Part shown: positions 1 through 14,300 of the stretch, piece after piece | Layout: each line of letters begins with the position of its first letter | Numbering within the stretch: the first letter of the stretch is position 1 | Source of the DNA: Oxyruncus cristatus | Taxonomy: Eukaryota > Chordata > Aves > Passeriformes > Cotingidae | DNA length: 64,000 bases | Reading direction: 5' to 3' | Assembly (NCBI GenBank): GCA_013399855.1 | Contig: VXAY01003167.1 | Location: forward strand, 124,001-188,000 | Notes under the pieces: model-generated | Databases searched by the model: none | Told to the model about the DNA's origin: nothing | Seen by the model: only the letters and a program-made list of their open reading frames with translations | Translations under genes and position numbers: made by a program

Positions 1-1586
1 AAAAAATTCCTATTGCTATTCTTTTTTTTTCTGAAAAAAATGGTGTCATCTTTATCTAAAGACGTAGTAAACTTTAGGGTTTGCTCTCAGAGAAAGGTGG
101 AAAGATGGTAATTGAAGTTTAGATCACAAATCAAAATGGTGTCTGTGATTTTGGTTATCTGGCTTATTGTAATTTCATAAATGCCTTTCTTTTTTTCAAC
201 ATGGTTAAAGCAAACCAAAGCGCGTAACACATGGAATTACTAAGATGAGTTCCCGAAAGAGTAGTTCGGCCTCTAAGTTGGAGATTTCATTTTAGGCTAT
301 TAAAGTTTTCATTTCACTTCTCGTTCCCCACTATGGGTGACAGAAGCTTATGTCACCTAGAGTTTGACTTAAAATGAAACAAAAATAAATAAAATTGTGT
401 GTGTACATTCTGTTGTAACATAGATTTTCATTCCAAGGTGCTATTATCTGAACTAATACAGTATCTTGGAGACATAATGGAAAAACTGTTTGTGGAACTA
501 AGCTTTAGCAATTTCTGAGCACACTTTTTATCTCAATAGCCTTTTCTTTTCCTGCTAGGGAATACATTTTTTATTGAATTATTAAATCTAATGTTTCTGT
601 TTCGTTTATGTGATAAAGTACTCCAGCACAACAGTGTGCTGTGTGTAGTATTGCTGTTCTGTGTCATCTGTGTTTTTTAGGCTAAGACCTTGAGGACCAG
701 TGGCCCAGAACAGATTGTGGTTGTAGAACTAAACTCCCTTTCTAAAAAAAAGAGATACCCTCATGCCTGCTGACAGTAGTTTCCAGTACATGCTGCCCAT
801 CTGAACCAGAGGAGTACTTGGCACATGCCAGAATTAGGTCAGGAAGTGTGCTAGTAACAGCATGAATGATGGTGAGCTGCTGCAGAAGCTCATGCCCTTG
901 CCTGCTAGTTTACTAAAGAAGATACGACCTCAGGCTTGGAAGATAAATCTGTTTTGTAAAAGGAACAAAAAAGGATGAAATTGATTTATTTATCTTTTTT
1001 TCCCCCTTTCTATATGCCGTATGCAAGCTTTTGGGGTGAAGTGTTTTGAATATTAACTGGACGTCCATGTCTTCTATGTTCTCTTAACTTCACCTTATTA
1101 CACTTAGATGAAAAGTGGTAGAATATGAAGAAATTTGAGGCACAAAGATGTGAATGAAACTGACAACCATTAATACAGACCTTTCCTAACTGCTTGTTTT
1201 GTCCCTGCATTGTGTGCTATCCAAGTGTAAAAATAATAGAAAAAACACAGGGGTTTTCTATAATGTTTGTCAGAATTAGTACCTTAATATTTAGATAATT
1301 GTTTCAGGCATCCTGTTGCTATTATTTAGGAGTCAAGGATAATGATAATAATAGTAGTACTAATTTGATATTATTTGTTACTATTATTTAGTAATAGCAA
1401 CAACAATGGTAATAATAAAAATATGTCTGGAAATAAGAATCAGGCAAAAGAATATTCAGGCTCTACATGAAGAAAATATTCTCACCCTGTGGAGAAAGCT
1501 CTAAAGCAAAAAAGTGGACTACAGTGTACTGTTTTCATAATATTAGATATTTTGGGGTTTAACTTTTATTTTCTGCTTCGTTTCAG
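1..1586 (+). other. Intron or upstream sequence before the first coding exon
   Basis: AT-rich sequence with no coding exon I can support. An imperfect AAT/ATT trinucleotide patch occurs at about 1336-1423. The promoter and the non-coding first exon were not found. Confidence 0.6.
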
Positions 1587-2324
1587 TGGTGTGTAGCTCC
1601 CGTTCTGAACATTGCTCTCTTGACCTTGGAACTATTATGAGACTTTCCTAAAGATTAATAAGACTGAAAAGAAGAATCAACCATGGCATACTTTGGAAGG
1701 GTGCCTTTCTCACACAATGAATTCCATAAAGGACAGACTGGGAACCAAGCATCTTACCCAGTGTACCATTCTGGTTCTGATGGAGAGATCCCTCTAGGAT
1801 TTGATCGAATAGTTGATGAAGTCAACAATGAATTTTTTTTTTATGGTTCAACACATTCACATCATCATGAAGAAATCTTTTCCCCATCAGATGTCTTTGG
1901 TCTGAATGTGCCTGGCCAGCATTTCTATGGTCAGCCTCTAGTTGATTATGGAGAACCTTACCCTGAAAATCCAACCTCTCACTGGCAGCAAGGCACAGTG
2001 TCACCCATGGTTGGATTCAGATCTTCTTTGCTGTCTGATTACAGAAGCTTCCCTCTGGTGGATCCCTACCCCTACAGTCAAGAGAGAGAACTCTGTGGGT
2101 GGAGTAGTATAAATTCAGTCACAAATGTGTCTGGTTCAGCTGTGGAAAGAGGCAACACAAGTGTGGATTTTCCGATAGGCTTTAACAACATTTTCTTAGA
2201 CAACCATCCATTTGGACAAGAAGGGAGAGATGAAAGTGGAATTGGGGAAGCTTGTTTAACCAACACTTCCAGAAGATGCAACATAGGACCTACTTGGCCC
2301 CATGGCTCTGGACATGGCAGAGAG
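1587..2324 (+). CDS. PIK3C2G: PIK3C2G first coding exon with part of 5'UTR
   Basis: An acceptor ending at 1586 (ttctgcttcgtttcag) opens an exon with about 96 bases of 5'UTR. The ATG at 1683 lies in a strong Kozak context (accATGG), and an in-frame TGA at 1665-1667 blocks any longer start. 214 codons, residues 1-214, end exactly at the donor GTATTG at 2325, phase 0. The stretch is low in recognisable domains, His/Ser/Pro/Gly-rich, with the class II gamma motif [11 protein letters not shown] at residues 38-48. The non-coding first exon and the promoter are not recognised and probably lie to the left of the window. Confidence 0.9.
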
Positions 2325-5300
2325 GTATTGAAATGTCTTACATAAACAATCCCTAGAATTTTTTGTTCTTGTTTGTGTCCTTGTACTTTGTGTATTCGCT
2401 CACACTGTTGCAACATGGATTAGAAGCACTTAATTTAAAGACCTTATGAAAAATAAAACATTTATGCCTCAGGGGAAGCAAAAGTATTTTACACCAGAAG
2501 AGAATCTAGATTATGGTCTAGAAAGTTCCAATAGGCTCATTTTTTGGCTCACTGAACTATAAAACTACCACAGAAGGCTAAGTACAGAAATGTAGAGTAC
2601 GATGTGTTTGAAAGAGGTAAGAAGACAAATCTTTATGGTCTGATATGAAACCTGAGATTCAAAATATCAATACATTACACTGAATCTGTTTCTTTTGTTG
2701 GTTGTGTCTAGTTTGGCTGACGTATTCTGATCCTGACAGATGAAACGTACCGTATCCTGCCTTCACCATGTTCTGCATGCACTTACGTGTGCATGTATAA
2801 TTATTTTCTTAAAATAGACATGTCTACTATAACTGTGGAAGCTGGATCCTATGACACACACTCTTAGAGCTGTCTTTTTGAGGCAAATCCTTTATCTTTT
2901 TTCCTCTTCCATCAGGTGTTCATAGCTCTATTTGTGATTTTGCCATTTTTAACAACTGTGTCTTATGGGACTCCCATGACTCTCTCTGATGTTATATCTG
3001 TCCTCATTTTCTTTCTTTCAAAATCCTGACATAGAGAAGGAAAAAGAAAATGATAAATCCACCCTTTCCTCCAGTCCTTGTTAGCTTTCTAAATCATTAT
3101 AGGAGTCCTGAAATAGCCTACAGGATACCTCTGAACCATGAATATTAAAAGACAGTTTAGGTTTACCTTCTGCTTTTAACTCCCAGCAATCACAGAATCT
3201 TAAAGCAAAGGGGAAGAGACACTTGACTGACTAGTTTCTGTGTCTGTGAATAGGGAGAACTATAGAAGTAAACATATGCAGGCCCAGACAGATGGGGAGG
3301 CAGCAGGGAGAAATATATCTGAGTACAGGAACTCTTAAGACTAATCCTGTTCACCACATTTTGGAATTTCAGTGATGAATACAGAAGAGGAGGGGCTGAA
3401 CAGGGGGAGAGACAAAAGGCTGTTGCTTTTTACTTATGATAGGAAAACTAAAGCATGCTGACATCATGATGAAAAGAACAAGCCCTCTCATGAGAAACGT
3501 AGAAAATAGTGGGATACAAATGAGCTGGAGGAGATTAAATTGTGGTATGGGAAGAAGAGGTGCTACAGGAAGCAGGTGTATAAAAACAGGCACAAACGCT
3601 TCTGTGATGGAGGAGGGGAGAATTATAGAGGAGGGAAGAGGAGAAGAGTGGATCAAGGGCGACTACAATCAAATGTGTGGGAGGATTTGATTAAGTCAGG
3701 GAAGTATTTGAGCTGTTTAGTGAGGAGAGGAAGAAATGGGAGAGAGGAAAGAATTGATTTGTACCATAAAAATCAGTGTGGTCACAGGAATTCCTTCAGG
3801 GAGAAACAGCCATGTCAGGATAGAAAGAGAGCCAAGGCAAAGGGATGGCAGCTGAACTTTGAGATGATAAGGGAAAATAAAAGTGAAAGAAAATTGAGAG
3901 AGGGAAAATTAAAAAAACCTGTAAAGCAGTAACTCATTGCTACTGGGCTGGGAGTTTTGGAAAAGGCAAGAAGTGCCGTGGGGTGACAGAGCTGATGCCA
4001 AGTGAAGACTATCAGAATGGTTGGAAAAGTGGAACACGACAGTGAAAGAAGGAATGAGCACAGATTGGATTTGTGAGGTCCAGGATGAGTAAATGATGCA
4101 TCCAAGTAGTAGGAGATTGGAACCAAGATTGCAGAGTGAAATGGAAAGAATACTTGGAGTTTAGAATTGAGATAGGTCCTAAGTAGGCAAGATAAAACAT
4201 TCACATTGCTGAAATCACACTGTCATTCTGATCCTTAGCTCCTGGATGCAGTTATATGGCCCTGGGCTTTACTTAATGTGTGCTAATCAAAGTATGTCCA
4301 CTGTAATAAAGGAAATGTTGAATTTCTCTGGTCTTGTCATCACCAGGTCAGATGTTCAAAAATAGTAAACTGTCTTCATAATATCCCAGTGAAAGGAGAT
4401 GCTTTTTTTTCTTTATTAGAAAGAAAACTGAGATACAGCCTAAAAAGTAATATATTTATCTGTTTATTTAGAACCCAGTTTTAACAGCTAATGTTTTCAG
4501 AGTTACTAAGAAGACTGGCATCTTTACCCAAGTCCAATCATCAGACCTAACTTCATGATTTTGTTTTGGGTGCTCCGGAAAGGAGAGATACACAATTAGT
4601 GTTCATATTTGGGAAGGATGGTTCAGATGACTTGATTAGCATAATGTGAGTAATCCGTGGATTGAAAAAGATAAAATCCAGCCATCAAAGAATGCATTCT
4701 GTTACTTGATCTCTGTCATCAGTTCTCTCCATACACAATTCTGTTTCATTCATTGCTCACTTTCAGATATTTGCAGTGAGTGGAGGCTCAAATCCTGTTG
4801 AAAAATAATGTGTAATAGTGTGATCATGTAATATTCCCAGCCTGCATCTTTTCATGCATATTGCACTTCCTTGTCCAGCCAAAAAGAACCTTAAATTCTG
4901 TTTATTAGTCATTATGTTTATAGATTTCCATACTTTTATTACTAAAATTATAAAATAAATCTTCTGCCATGTCTCAGTTTCCTCCCCTGTGACATGTTAT
5001 TAGTTGCTTCTCTTTCTGAAAGGCTTTAAAAGCTCTTACATAGTTAAGCCTCGTGTATGTCTCTGCCTACAACAGAATGGGCTTGCAGATATAATAGTAT
5101 TACGTTCTTTCGTGGAGGTAATGTTCTGACTGAAGGGTTCTGTGACAAACAGACAAAGGGTCCTCTGACCCAAAATAGTGACTCAGACCTCTGATCTCCA
5201 AAGTGCACAGAAAATACCTGGGGATTTTTCATGTTCAGCAGAATACACTGGCTTCCTATTATCTGGGGGAGTTGCATGAACGGTTCATGGAGTTTGAGGG

Positions 5301-8300
5301 AGTCCTGAGCTTCCTGGCAGGCCATAAGGAGAGAAAATAAGGACTAAAATGCACTGCAGCATAAGCTTCAGTTTGCCCCCTCTCCCTTTTGTACACTCAG
5401 CATACAACTTCTGCATTTAGAGTTATTTGTGCTCTGACACTAGGTGGATTTTGAAAGCTTTATAGTTCCTTATGTTCTGCATGGAGAGGAAAAACTGTTG
5501 TTACCCAGAGTAACTGATGCTTTGTGACTTTGTGTTTTTTCTCTGAAAGCATTTAGAGTGCAGTCAAAATGGGGTCATTTGTGTTTATTCAGAACACCAT
5601 CACGTCAGGGGAAGAAGGGTAAAGTATGAAAGGTAGCTCTCATGGAACCAATGCAAGGTTAACCTCATGATCCTGCTTCTGATAACTATATAACTCTGCT
5701 TCTTCTTTGATATTTCTAGGATGCAGGTTGGTCTATCCAGCTGGTTGAAGCAAATCGAGGAAGTAATGAAAACACAATTGGTTTTTGCAATGTAGTGGAG
5801 AAGTAAGTAATGAAAAAAAACTTGATTCAGCCAACTATCACATTTCACTTATTTATATTAATTGGAGTGGTTATGCCTATGTATGAAGTCTGACTGAGAT
5901 GGAGTTAATTTTCCCCATAGCAACTGTCGTTGAGCTGGGCTGTGCCTTGGCAGCTAGAGAGATGTGGACAAAACACCAGTGTTTTGGCTACTGCTGAGCA
6001 GTGTTTCCACAGCATCAAGGCTGTCTCTCCAACATTCCCCCTTCACCAGTAGGCTGGGAGTGGGCAAGTTCTTAGGAGGGGACATAGCCAGGAGGGATGA
6101 CACAAACTGATCAAACATATAATTCCTTAACATATGATGTCTGCTCAGCAGTAAAAGCTGAGAGAAAGGAAGAGGAGGAGAGGAGGGGTGATGATGACAA
6201 TATTTGTTATTACATTTGTCTGAAGCCCTTCCTCCTGGAAAGGGGCTGGACATCACCCACTGATGGGAAGTAGAGGATAAATGTTTTGTTTTCCTTCATT
6301 TCCATATGCATCCTTTGCTTTTGCTTTTATTAAACTGTCATTTATCTTGACCCAGTAGGGTTTTTTCCCATCTTATTTTCTCCCCCTGCCCCTGCAGCTT
6401 GGTGGGCACCTGGCATCCACCCAAGGTAAACCCACCACACTCTGCATTCCTGAACAGTGCCATAATTCCACTGTCTACTTAAATAAGGAAACACTTCTAA
6501 TTTTGGTTTAAAGATTAAAATACACAAAGGAATGTTAGTTCAAAAAATATTTTCTCTCTTAACTGTCTGTTTTATCAGTGGTAAATACATTTAACTCTTC
6601 AGTGTTGATGGCTTATAGCATATAAAATTTAAGATCCTTTTTCTGTCATTTTTTTGGTCAATATTAGAGCCTATGTAGCTCAGAGCAGGAAAAAGAGTTG
6701 GAGGAACTGACCGAGAACAGAATTACAACCTACTGTCATGATGAAAAGTGAGACTAAGCAAGTGACAAAACCTTTAATTATTGTTTACCGTTACAGTTAA
6801 TAGCCTGGCTTAATGAGATAGAACTATTTTACTTTCTTAATCTTCTTCAGAAAAAGAAATTGTGTTGAAATCCAAGCACGCTAAGAAATACGAGTTTTTA
6901 GACCATCTGTGCAGATACATTTTACTTTGTATATACTCACTGATCGCAGTGTCAAGTTGTTAGCACAAATGCATGCTTTTCCCCCAGAAGAGTAGTTGGA
7001 AAATAGAGAGCTGCTTTTTTTTTTTAATTAGACCTTAATGAATTGATTTTATTCAAGGTCAGACGAGCCTGCTTCTCTTAAAAGAAGGGGAAAAAAAATC
7101 CAACCAGAAAACCTAGTTCGATGTTGCACTGAAATTAACAGTGAATACATTACATATTCATATGCGATGGATGGTCAGCTTCAAAACATACTCAGTCACA
7201 TACATCTCAGTTTTCTACTTTTCCACAGTTTCTTAGGCTGAACTCCAACCCAATTCTTCTTCCATCAGATGCATGAAGGCACATTTCACATGACAGCTTT
7301 CGTCTGAGATTTTCAGATTTTCTTAATGTCTAAACATTCTAATTATAGGGAAAGCTTTCTATTGATTTTTGAATAAATGGTTTTATTTACAGGGCTAAAA
7401 GATAAATAGAAATAAGCCATTGCTGGTTTACAGGAACTTGTTTGTTGTGCATCACGAGCAAATACTCTTAAAAAAAAAATAAGAACAACCTTTGCTTTTC
7501 TTCTATTAAATAATCAGAAAAACATTTTTAGGAGAAAATGTCGCAGCAACCAGAAGACCAAAAAAAGGTTATAAATTTTCAAATAACTTACATACTCAGT
7601 CTTGCCAAATGAGCATCCTTAGAAGGATGCTCAAGGTCCCCAATGAATCTCAAGTGCTGGCAGTTTCATATGTCAGAGGCAAGATGTATAATTCAAACTC
7701 TGTGTCATGCATACTTGCAGCTCCAGCATGTAACTCAAATAGAAACCCGTTGTGTTTTTCTCTAGATAATACTTGAACTGGTAGAAGTCTATAATTGAAA
7801 CATTTGGTTGTACATAACTGTAAATCAGTCTGCAAAATCACTTTATCGGGTTACTTCTACAGTTATGAACATAGCTGTAGTGAGCATTCATCCATGTGTG
7901 GCTTCAGAATATGTCCTGAAGTGAGTTTGATACCAGAAGATGCCAAGCCAATAGTCTGAGTGTTCAGTGCTGCAAAAAGCAGCATTTCCTCCACCTCCCA
8001 CTGTCTTCAAGGATGGGCTCTGCACCACTGAGAAATACATCATGTTATGAAATGCTGTGAAATAGCAAATCCCTATAAATGTTAGTACTTTCCATATACA
8101 CTGAATTGTTGCAGCACAGAAAGCAAGTAGCACAAGATTTCCTTCATGTGATACTTGCATAATAGTTCAGCTATGCTTTGGAAGGCCTAAAGTTACCAAG
8201 TTTTGCAATGGGCATGTTTTGCCCACCTGCCCAGGCCAGAAGCTGTTTAGTCACATGAAAATAGTAGATGGCTGTAAATGAGCAGCACTTTCTGAAACTG

Positions 8301-11300
8301 AATACATTTTCAACTGAAAATCATGGAAAGCAAATTTGTGTCCCCATGTTATTCTAAAATATAAGCAGTGTGTGGGTAGGGAAGGAGATGAGGTTCTCTT
8401 AGTTTTGAAGTGACTGCCAGTAAGTTGAGGAGGTGAGTCATGCCCTGTGTGTGTACACAGCCTCTTAATTTGATACTGGAGAAAGGGTAATGAAGTTTCC
8501 AGCCTTACTGAGTCCTTGGCTTCTTACAGGAACAGCTTACAAGAGTGAATTTGGTGACAGGGGAAAGTTTTATATGTACCTTGCACACAAAGAAAATAGA
8601 CTGACATCAGCTACCGTAGGTCATCCCAGCAGCCTCTGTAGTATAATGAGTTTTAATGATGAGTGTGAATCTACCTTGTACTGGAGGTTCTCTTGTCAAG
8701 CCTCTTTTCCTTCTACCCCACTGAAACATCATGCCCCCTGGTTTTTCATTATAAGAAATGGGCTGCTTCACTGGATTATTAATTTTGGAAGCCTGGTCGT
8801 TTTGTTTTTTTTTTTTTTTTTCCCCTTCTCATACTGTAGAAATAAATGGCACACAAGTGTAGTTCACATGGTTAAGAGACTTGGGCAGCAGCTCTGAGGC
8901 AAGGGTAACATAGTAATGAAGACCTGTAGGTGAGAGAACCATGGTTCAAAATACACTGCAATCAGAGATGGTATAAAGCCCTGCCAACTCAGAAGCTACA
9001 AAATGCTTCTTGAACTAACGAAAGAGAATGCAATATGCTTAATACAGGATGTTCAAGTTTATATACTAAATATTGAGGCCAATTAGTGAAATGTGAAGCT
9101 TCAGCTGCTACAATATGTACCCTTACCTGCAGCTGCAAAGTGTATTTGCTTAAAAAGCAAATTGAATCTCAGATGACAGACATAATACCTGTGACCAGTG
9201 TTCATTAGGAAATGGTACTTCAGGAGGAATTAGTTTCTGCAAGTCTATGGTAATTGGAAGGAGAAGGGGCAGTATATTTTATAGGTAATGATATATCAGA
9301 GGGACTCAATGACTGTAACAGTTACTGTGCTCTACAGACATTTACATAAATACCCAGGATTTTTGGTAATGAGGATTTCAGATTGGATTTGAGAGAGTTG
9401 TGAAAATAGAAACTGCTTAAGGTTTTGCATAGGAAGCATGTTCCTGTATTCATTTTGAGTAGCTGTCCTAGTCACAGCATGTGCCCTTGGTTAGTTTTAT
9501 GTTAATACTCAGTTATTTAAGTACATATTTGAACACCATTATTTCTTCTGTGCTCAGTGTACACTGAATTCTCTGGTTAAACTCCTTTTGGTTTCACTGA
9601 GATCAAGCTCAGCAGTGATGTTGTCGAGTTCATGAAGATTTTACTGATGGTTTTCCTAAAGTAAAAGATGTAGTTACGTGTGCTATCTGATACGTAGTTA
9701 TCTCACTAATGTATGTAAACAGAGTTTGAGTTGCTACCACTTCTCTCCACAGAATTTTATTCTGACAATATGTGCTATTCTTATACATATCTTGTAGAAT
9801 TTTTGTTTTATTCTTAAAAGAGATCAAAAATGGACACCCATTTAGACATGGTTTCTTCACATTTTCTTTCCAGAATCAGAAATGCCTATCCTGCTTCTGA
9901 CTTGAAGACAAATACTGGGAAAATCTGGAGTGTCACAACAAGGTTCCCAGACCATATCCTTGGTGGAGCAAAATTCAGAATCAGTGTTTGGACAGATCTT
10001 TCACCATCTCCTGTGCTTCTTACACAACAAGGTAAGTGATTGAAGTGTCCATATCCTTCCACAGCTGAGTTCCATGGAGATAACAAAATGCGTTTGTTGT
10101 CTGGAAAGATATTTGGAGAGCAAGCCTTATGGGAGTCTTGAATCCAAACTTTGTCAAGCATGTTCAGTATATGTGCTGTAAAATTAATATTATGTTAAAT
10201 ATTAATGATAATGTGTAGATCTCTGCTTTCTTTTGTTGCAGTTGGAATCAGTTCTGGCAGTCCCAAATGGACCATCATTCAGACTTTCATCCAGGAGGAG
10301 TTTAAGTTTGTGCCTAATTTAAAGTGTAGGGGTAGCTCTTATATAGTCTTGGAACTTCTCACAGCCTTGGTTCTGTTTCTAAATGTAACACTTAAGAGTC
10401 TGCAGTGCTGTAACTCCTCTGCACCCAAGGTTATGTGCAGGTCTGCGAAGGCACATCAGTCATAAATGAAAGGAAAAATTCCAACTAGGTGGAAAGAATA
10501 AAGGAAAATAATTACTAATTGGAACAGTTTGCCCATGGAGTTTGTGAAGCCTCCAGCCTAGGAGGTTTTTAAGGTTTTACAAAACAAAACTCTAAACAAG
10601 TTGATCTGAATTCAGTGTTGACCCCCACGGTGGAGGGGAGGATGATGAAACAGATGGACCTGAGGTTCTTCCCAACCTAGATTATTCTGTCACTGATGAC
10701 TGGGGGAAGCTGCCACTGCTCCTGTGCATCCTGTACCTCTGAATGGGGCAGTTCTTAATTCCAGCTCTGGTAATTTTTATTTCTGTAACATATGCACAAA
10801 ATGAAATAAATTACATCTTATTTCCTCTCTCTTCCTGTGCTGCTTCATTAAGTGGTAGTGTTTTTTGGTGTTTTTTTCTGAATCGTTTCTTAAGTTGTCA
10901 AGGAATTATTTGACTATAACAGGCTGAGTACTAGTTTGTGTGGCAGGTTGAAAGCTGAAAATCCAAAGCGCTACAGAATGTCAGTCACATGTTTTAAAAA
11001 AAAAAAAAGAAAAACTTCATAAGTAAGGTAACCAAAACTAACAAACTTTACAAGTTTTCTTGCTCGATTTGAGAACATCTACATAGTTATTCAAAGCTTA
11101 GAAAAACAGTAGATTGTGTCATCTCAAACCAATGTTTTGTGGATGCCATGGGAGATCTTGGGACACTTGGACCAGAAGGTAGTAATTCCAGCACTTCTGT
11201 CAGCTAGGCAAGGGATCTACATCAAAGTTCCCTGTAAAGCAAAAATCTTAACTACGGGCAAATGTTTTATCATGTAACGTTACAGATTGTTTGATTTTTT

Positions 11301-14300
11301 TCAGTCTGCTTAACTTTATTTACAAAATCTCTTTAGAAGGCACAGCTAAAACTGAAAGGGGATGTAAGAAACAGTTCTATCTTAAACTTGCTTACAGACT
11401 AAGTAAGCGATAAGGGTAAAGTGCAGAGAGGGAGTACACTTTTTTGCCCCATCTAATATGAAGAATTGTTCAGTTATGCAAAAACCTTTGGCAGAGAAAG
11501 GAAAGAAGAATGGGTCTAGAGATTGCAAATGATACTAGCAAATTTCAGATTTTTTCCAAGGAGTGACCTGAGAAAAGTGCACGTTACAATTTTAATTCAA
11601 GATTCAGTGTCATTCTTTGTTTCCTCGAGTGTATAAATTTAGCAAAGAGGCACTGCAGTTTGTGTCAAACCAGCTATGCTTAAAACAGCGAGTTGTTGGA
11701 GGACTAAATGTTTAAAACTAGTAAAACTGGTAAAAAATGTGTAACTGAAGAGGCTCTCAGAGCAAAATAAAAACAGTTTTGCAAAGAAAATGAACATTTT
11801 TAGAAGAAGCTTTTGAATCCATTGATACATTTGTTTTAGCCTGGGGATGACCAAACCAAAAAGCAATCTAGCTGTGGTAACCAACTCTGTTTTATTTTGG
11901 CTTTGTTTCTGTCACAGCACCCTCCCCTAACAATGTCATCTGTTCTCTGAAGTTTTTTCTCAGTATCACATCCCCTTAAACTTCCCGGTAAAAACAATTT
12001 TATATTTCTTGGTTTGTTCTCAAATAATAGCATGGCAAAGCTGAACCAGATTTCTATTCTGTTCTGTTCTATTTTATTCTATGAATTGGCTGCTGCAGGG
12101 AAATGGGTAATTCAGAATCTCATTAATCCTGATGAAACTGGTTGGTTAGACTTGGTTTGAGCCTCGTCTCTGAACCTGGACCAGCGTAAATTAGTCAACA
12201 CACAAAGCTGGGTTACATATTTATTTTCTGGGGATTTGGAGGTAGTTTCCATTTATATATCCCAGAGTTCACTTAAAGCTTCCAGAAAGGGCTCCTATGC
12301 CCACTACTTTTGAAGCAATAAAGAAATACCACAAATGAAAAACGGAAAGGAAATTCTACTTTGTCCGTAGCTGTTAACAGAAAAGCTAATGAAATTGCCT
12401 TTGTGGAGGAAGTCCAGGCTTTATTTTTCATTATTAAACCATCTCTGTACATTTAATGAAGACTTTTCACAGAAGAGTCAGATCCTATTTTCTGCTAGAG
12501 CAAGGTAGACTTGCAGGATCAGTGCGGGTACACTGTGCTCTGCACGCCCGTAAAGACGAAACCTATCAGACATTATCCAGATTATGCAGCTATTCTTTTC
12601 ATTTTTGATCAATTCTTCTAAAATGGACAGAGAGGAAGTCTGTTGGCAAGTGCTGGAAAATGGCTTAAAAAGCTGAAGTAGCTCTGGAAAAAAATCTCAA
12701 AATGCTGGAGTATTTCTGAACAGCAGCTTGTACAAACTGACATAGAACTTCCTACTTTGTAGGGATTATATATTTATTTCTATATTATTATGTGGTTATA
12801 CATTATTAAAAAACTTTGATATAATAAATTACATATATATAAAATGCATTTGAGTAGTAATTTACTACTTTGTTATGGCTAAAAAGGTGTGCATGACAGA
12901 AACAGTACCAAGTGAAATTCTGTGGCCTTCTTGTGTCATGACTGGCTACAGAGTCAACTTCTGCATCAGGCCATGTTTGCACATTGGAAATGTATCAAGA
13001 CATTAATCAGAAAAATGAAAAAGCAAAATAAATTCTCCATTTGTCTTATCCTTTCTTCTTGGGAATGTTGCTCATCTCTTCTTCATTGCAGCTACCTAAA
13101 AAATTGCTAATTTCCTTTAAATGGACATAGATCCAGTGACATGTAAAATATTTGAAGAAAAATTAAAAAAATAATAAAATCAAGTGTGTCTTGATTTAAT
13201 TCCTCTTGATGGAGCTAGTCTGCAGCAACTGTTAGGACTTACCAGAGGGAAAAAAAAAAAAAATCTAATTTTCTTTGCTCAAGTATCTAGCCTGGAATTC
13301 TCTAGCAAGCTACTCTTAATTTTTCTTGCTATCTTTATTTACAGCTGGCTGTATCACTCATGACTTAATTGTAGAGATCCTCTGTTGCACAAATCGATAC
13401 CCAGCCCAGGAGGAATTCTTTCTAAGTGTTTATGGGTCTGATGAATTCTTACAAAAGTAAGTATCTCATTAAACTACGAGTCATGTAAACAAGAACCATA
13501 GGGAGAGTTAAGAGTATTGTGTTCCAAACACTTCATGTATAGTTTCTGAAGCTCCTGAAACACACGGTACTTATGTTCTACAGAGATGATGGTATGCTCT
13601 AGTACAAGGATTGACATCCTGGCTCCTTTATATAAACTTTGTGCAGCCTTTAATACTTTGTTTGATTTTGTTGTCCTTCTGGTCTTTCTCGTCCATAATA
13701 CAAGGATGCTGCTTCTTTGTCTATCTCATAGGGATGTTATCAGCATATTCTCAAAGAGGGAAATAACCAAAGAGAGGAGAAACAGTATTATACAGCTGCA
13801 TAGCAGGGGGGTTTTCTTCATATTCAGTGGCAGTAGTAGTAAAGCAAATGAAGTCAGCACTTTGGTGCTGACTGCAGGTTAAAGAAAAATACATTGTACA
13901 TGCAAGCAGGTCTTTCTGAATGTACATAGTCTACTAGTAAGGAAGTAAATGTTCTGATTCACATTAATTCCAGTAAGCTCTTGTGGTGTTTGAAAGTACT
14001 GCTGGACTCAGCTAGTTGTTTCTTGCTCTCTGGCAGCTCAAATTCAGCTGTCAGCAAAAGTGAGCAGATTCCATGTTGAAGCAGCTAAAGTGCAGGCATT
14101 TGTCAGCTGTGCTGTGGGGATGGTGACTTTCAGCAGAAGGGGAGAAGTTGGCAGTACTCTGTGGTAACATGTTAAGCTGGCACTGCAGGAATCACAGCTC
14201 ATCTATTAGAGATGTAAAAAGTGTTAGATAAAATAGTATGTCTGTAATTGAAAGGGAAAATTTTAGAAGCAGTCATATTTACAGTAGAGTAAAAATTACC

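Noticed and set aside
3436..4204. Open frames of 84-130 codons on both strands
   Set aside because: They arise from the purine-rich composition, which lacks stops in some frames. No domain.
8490..8897. 135-codon + strand frame
   Set aside because: Runs through a poly-T tract coding for Phe repeats; looks non-coding.
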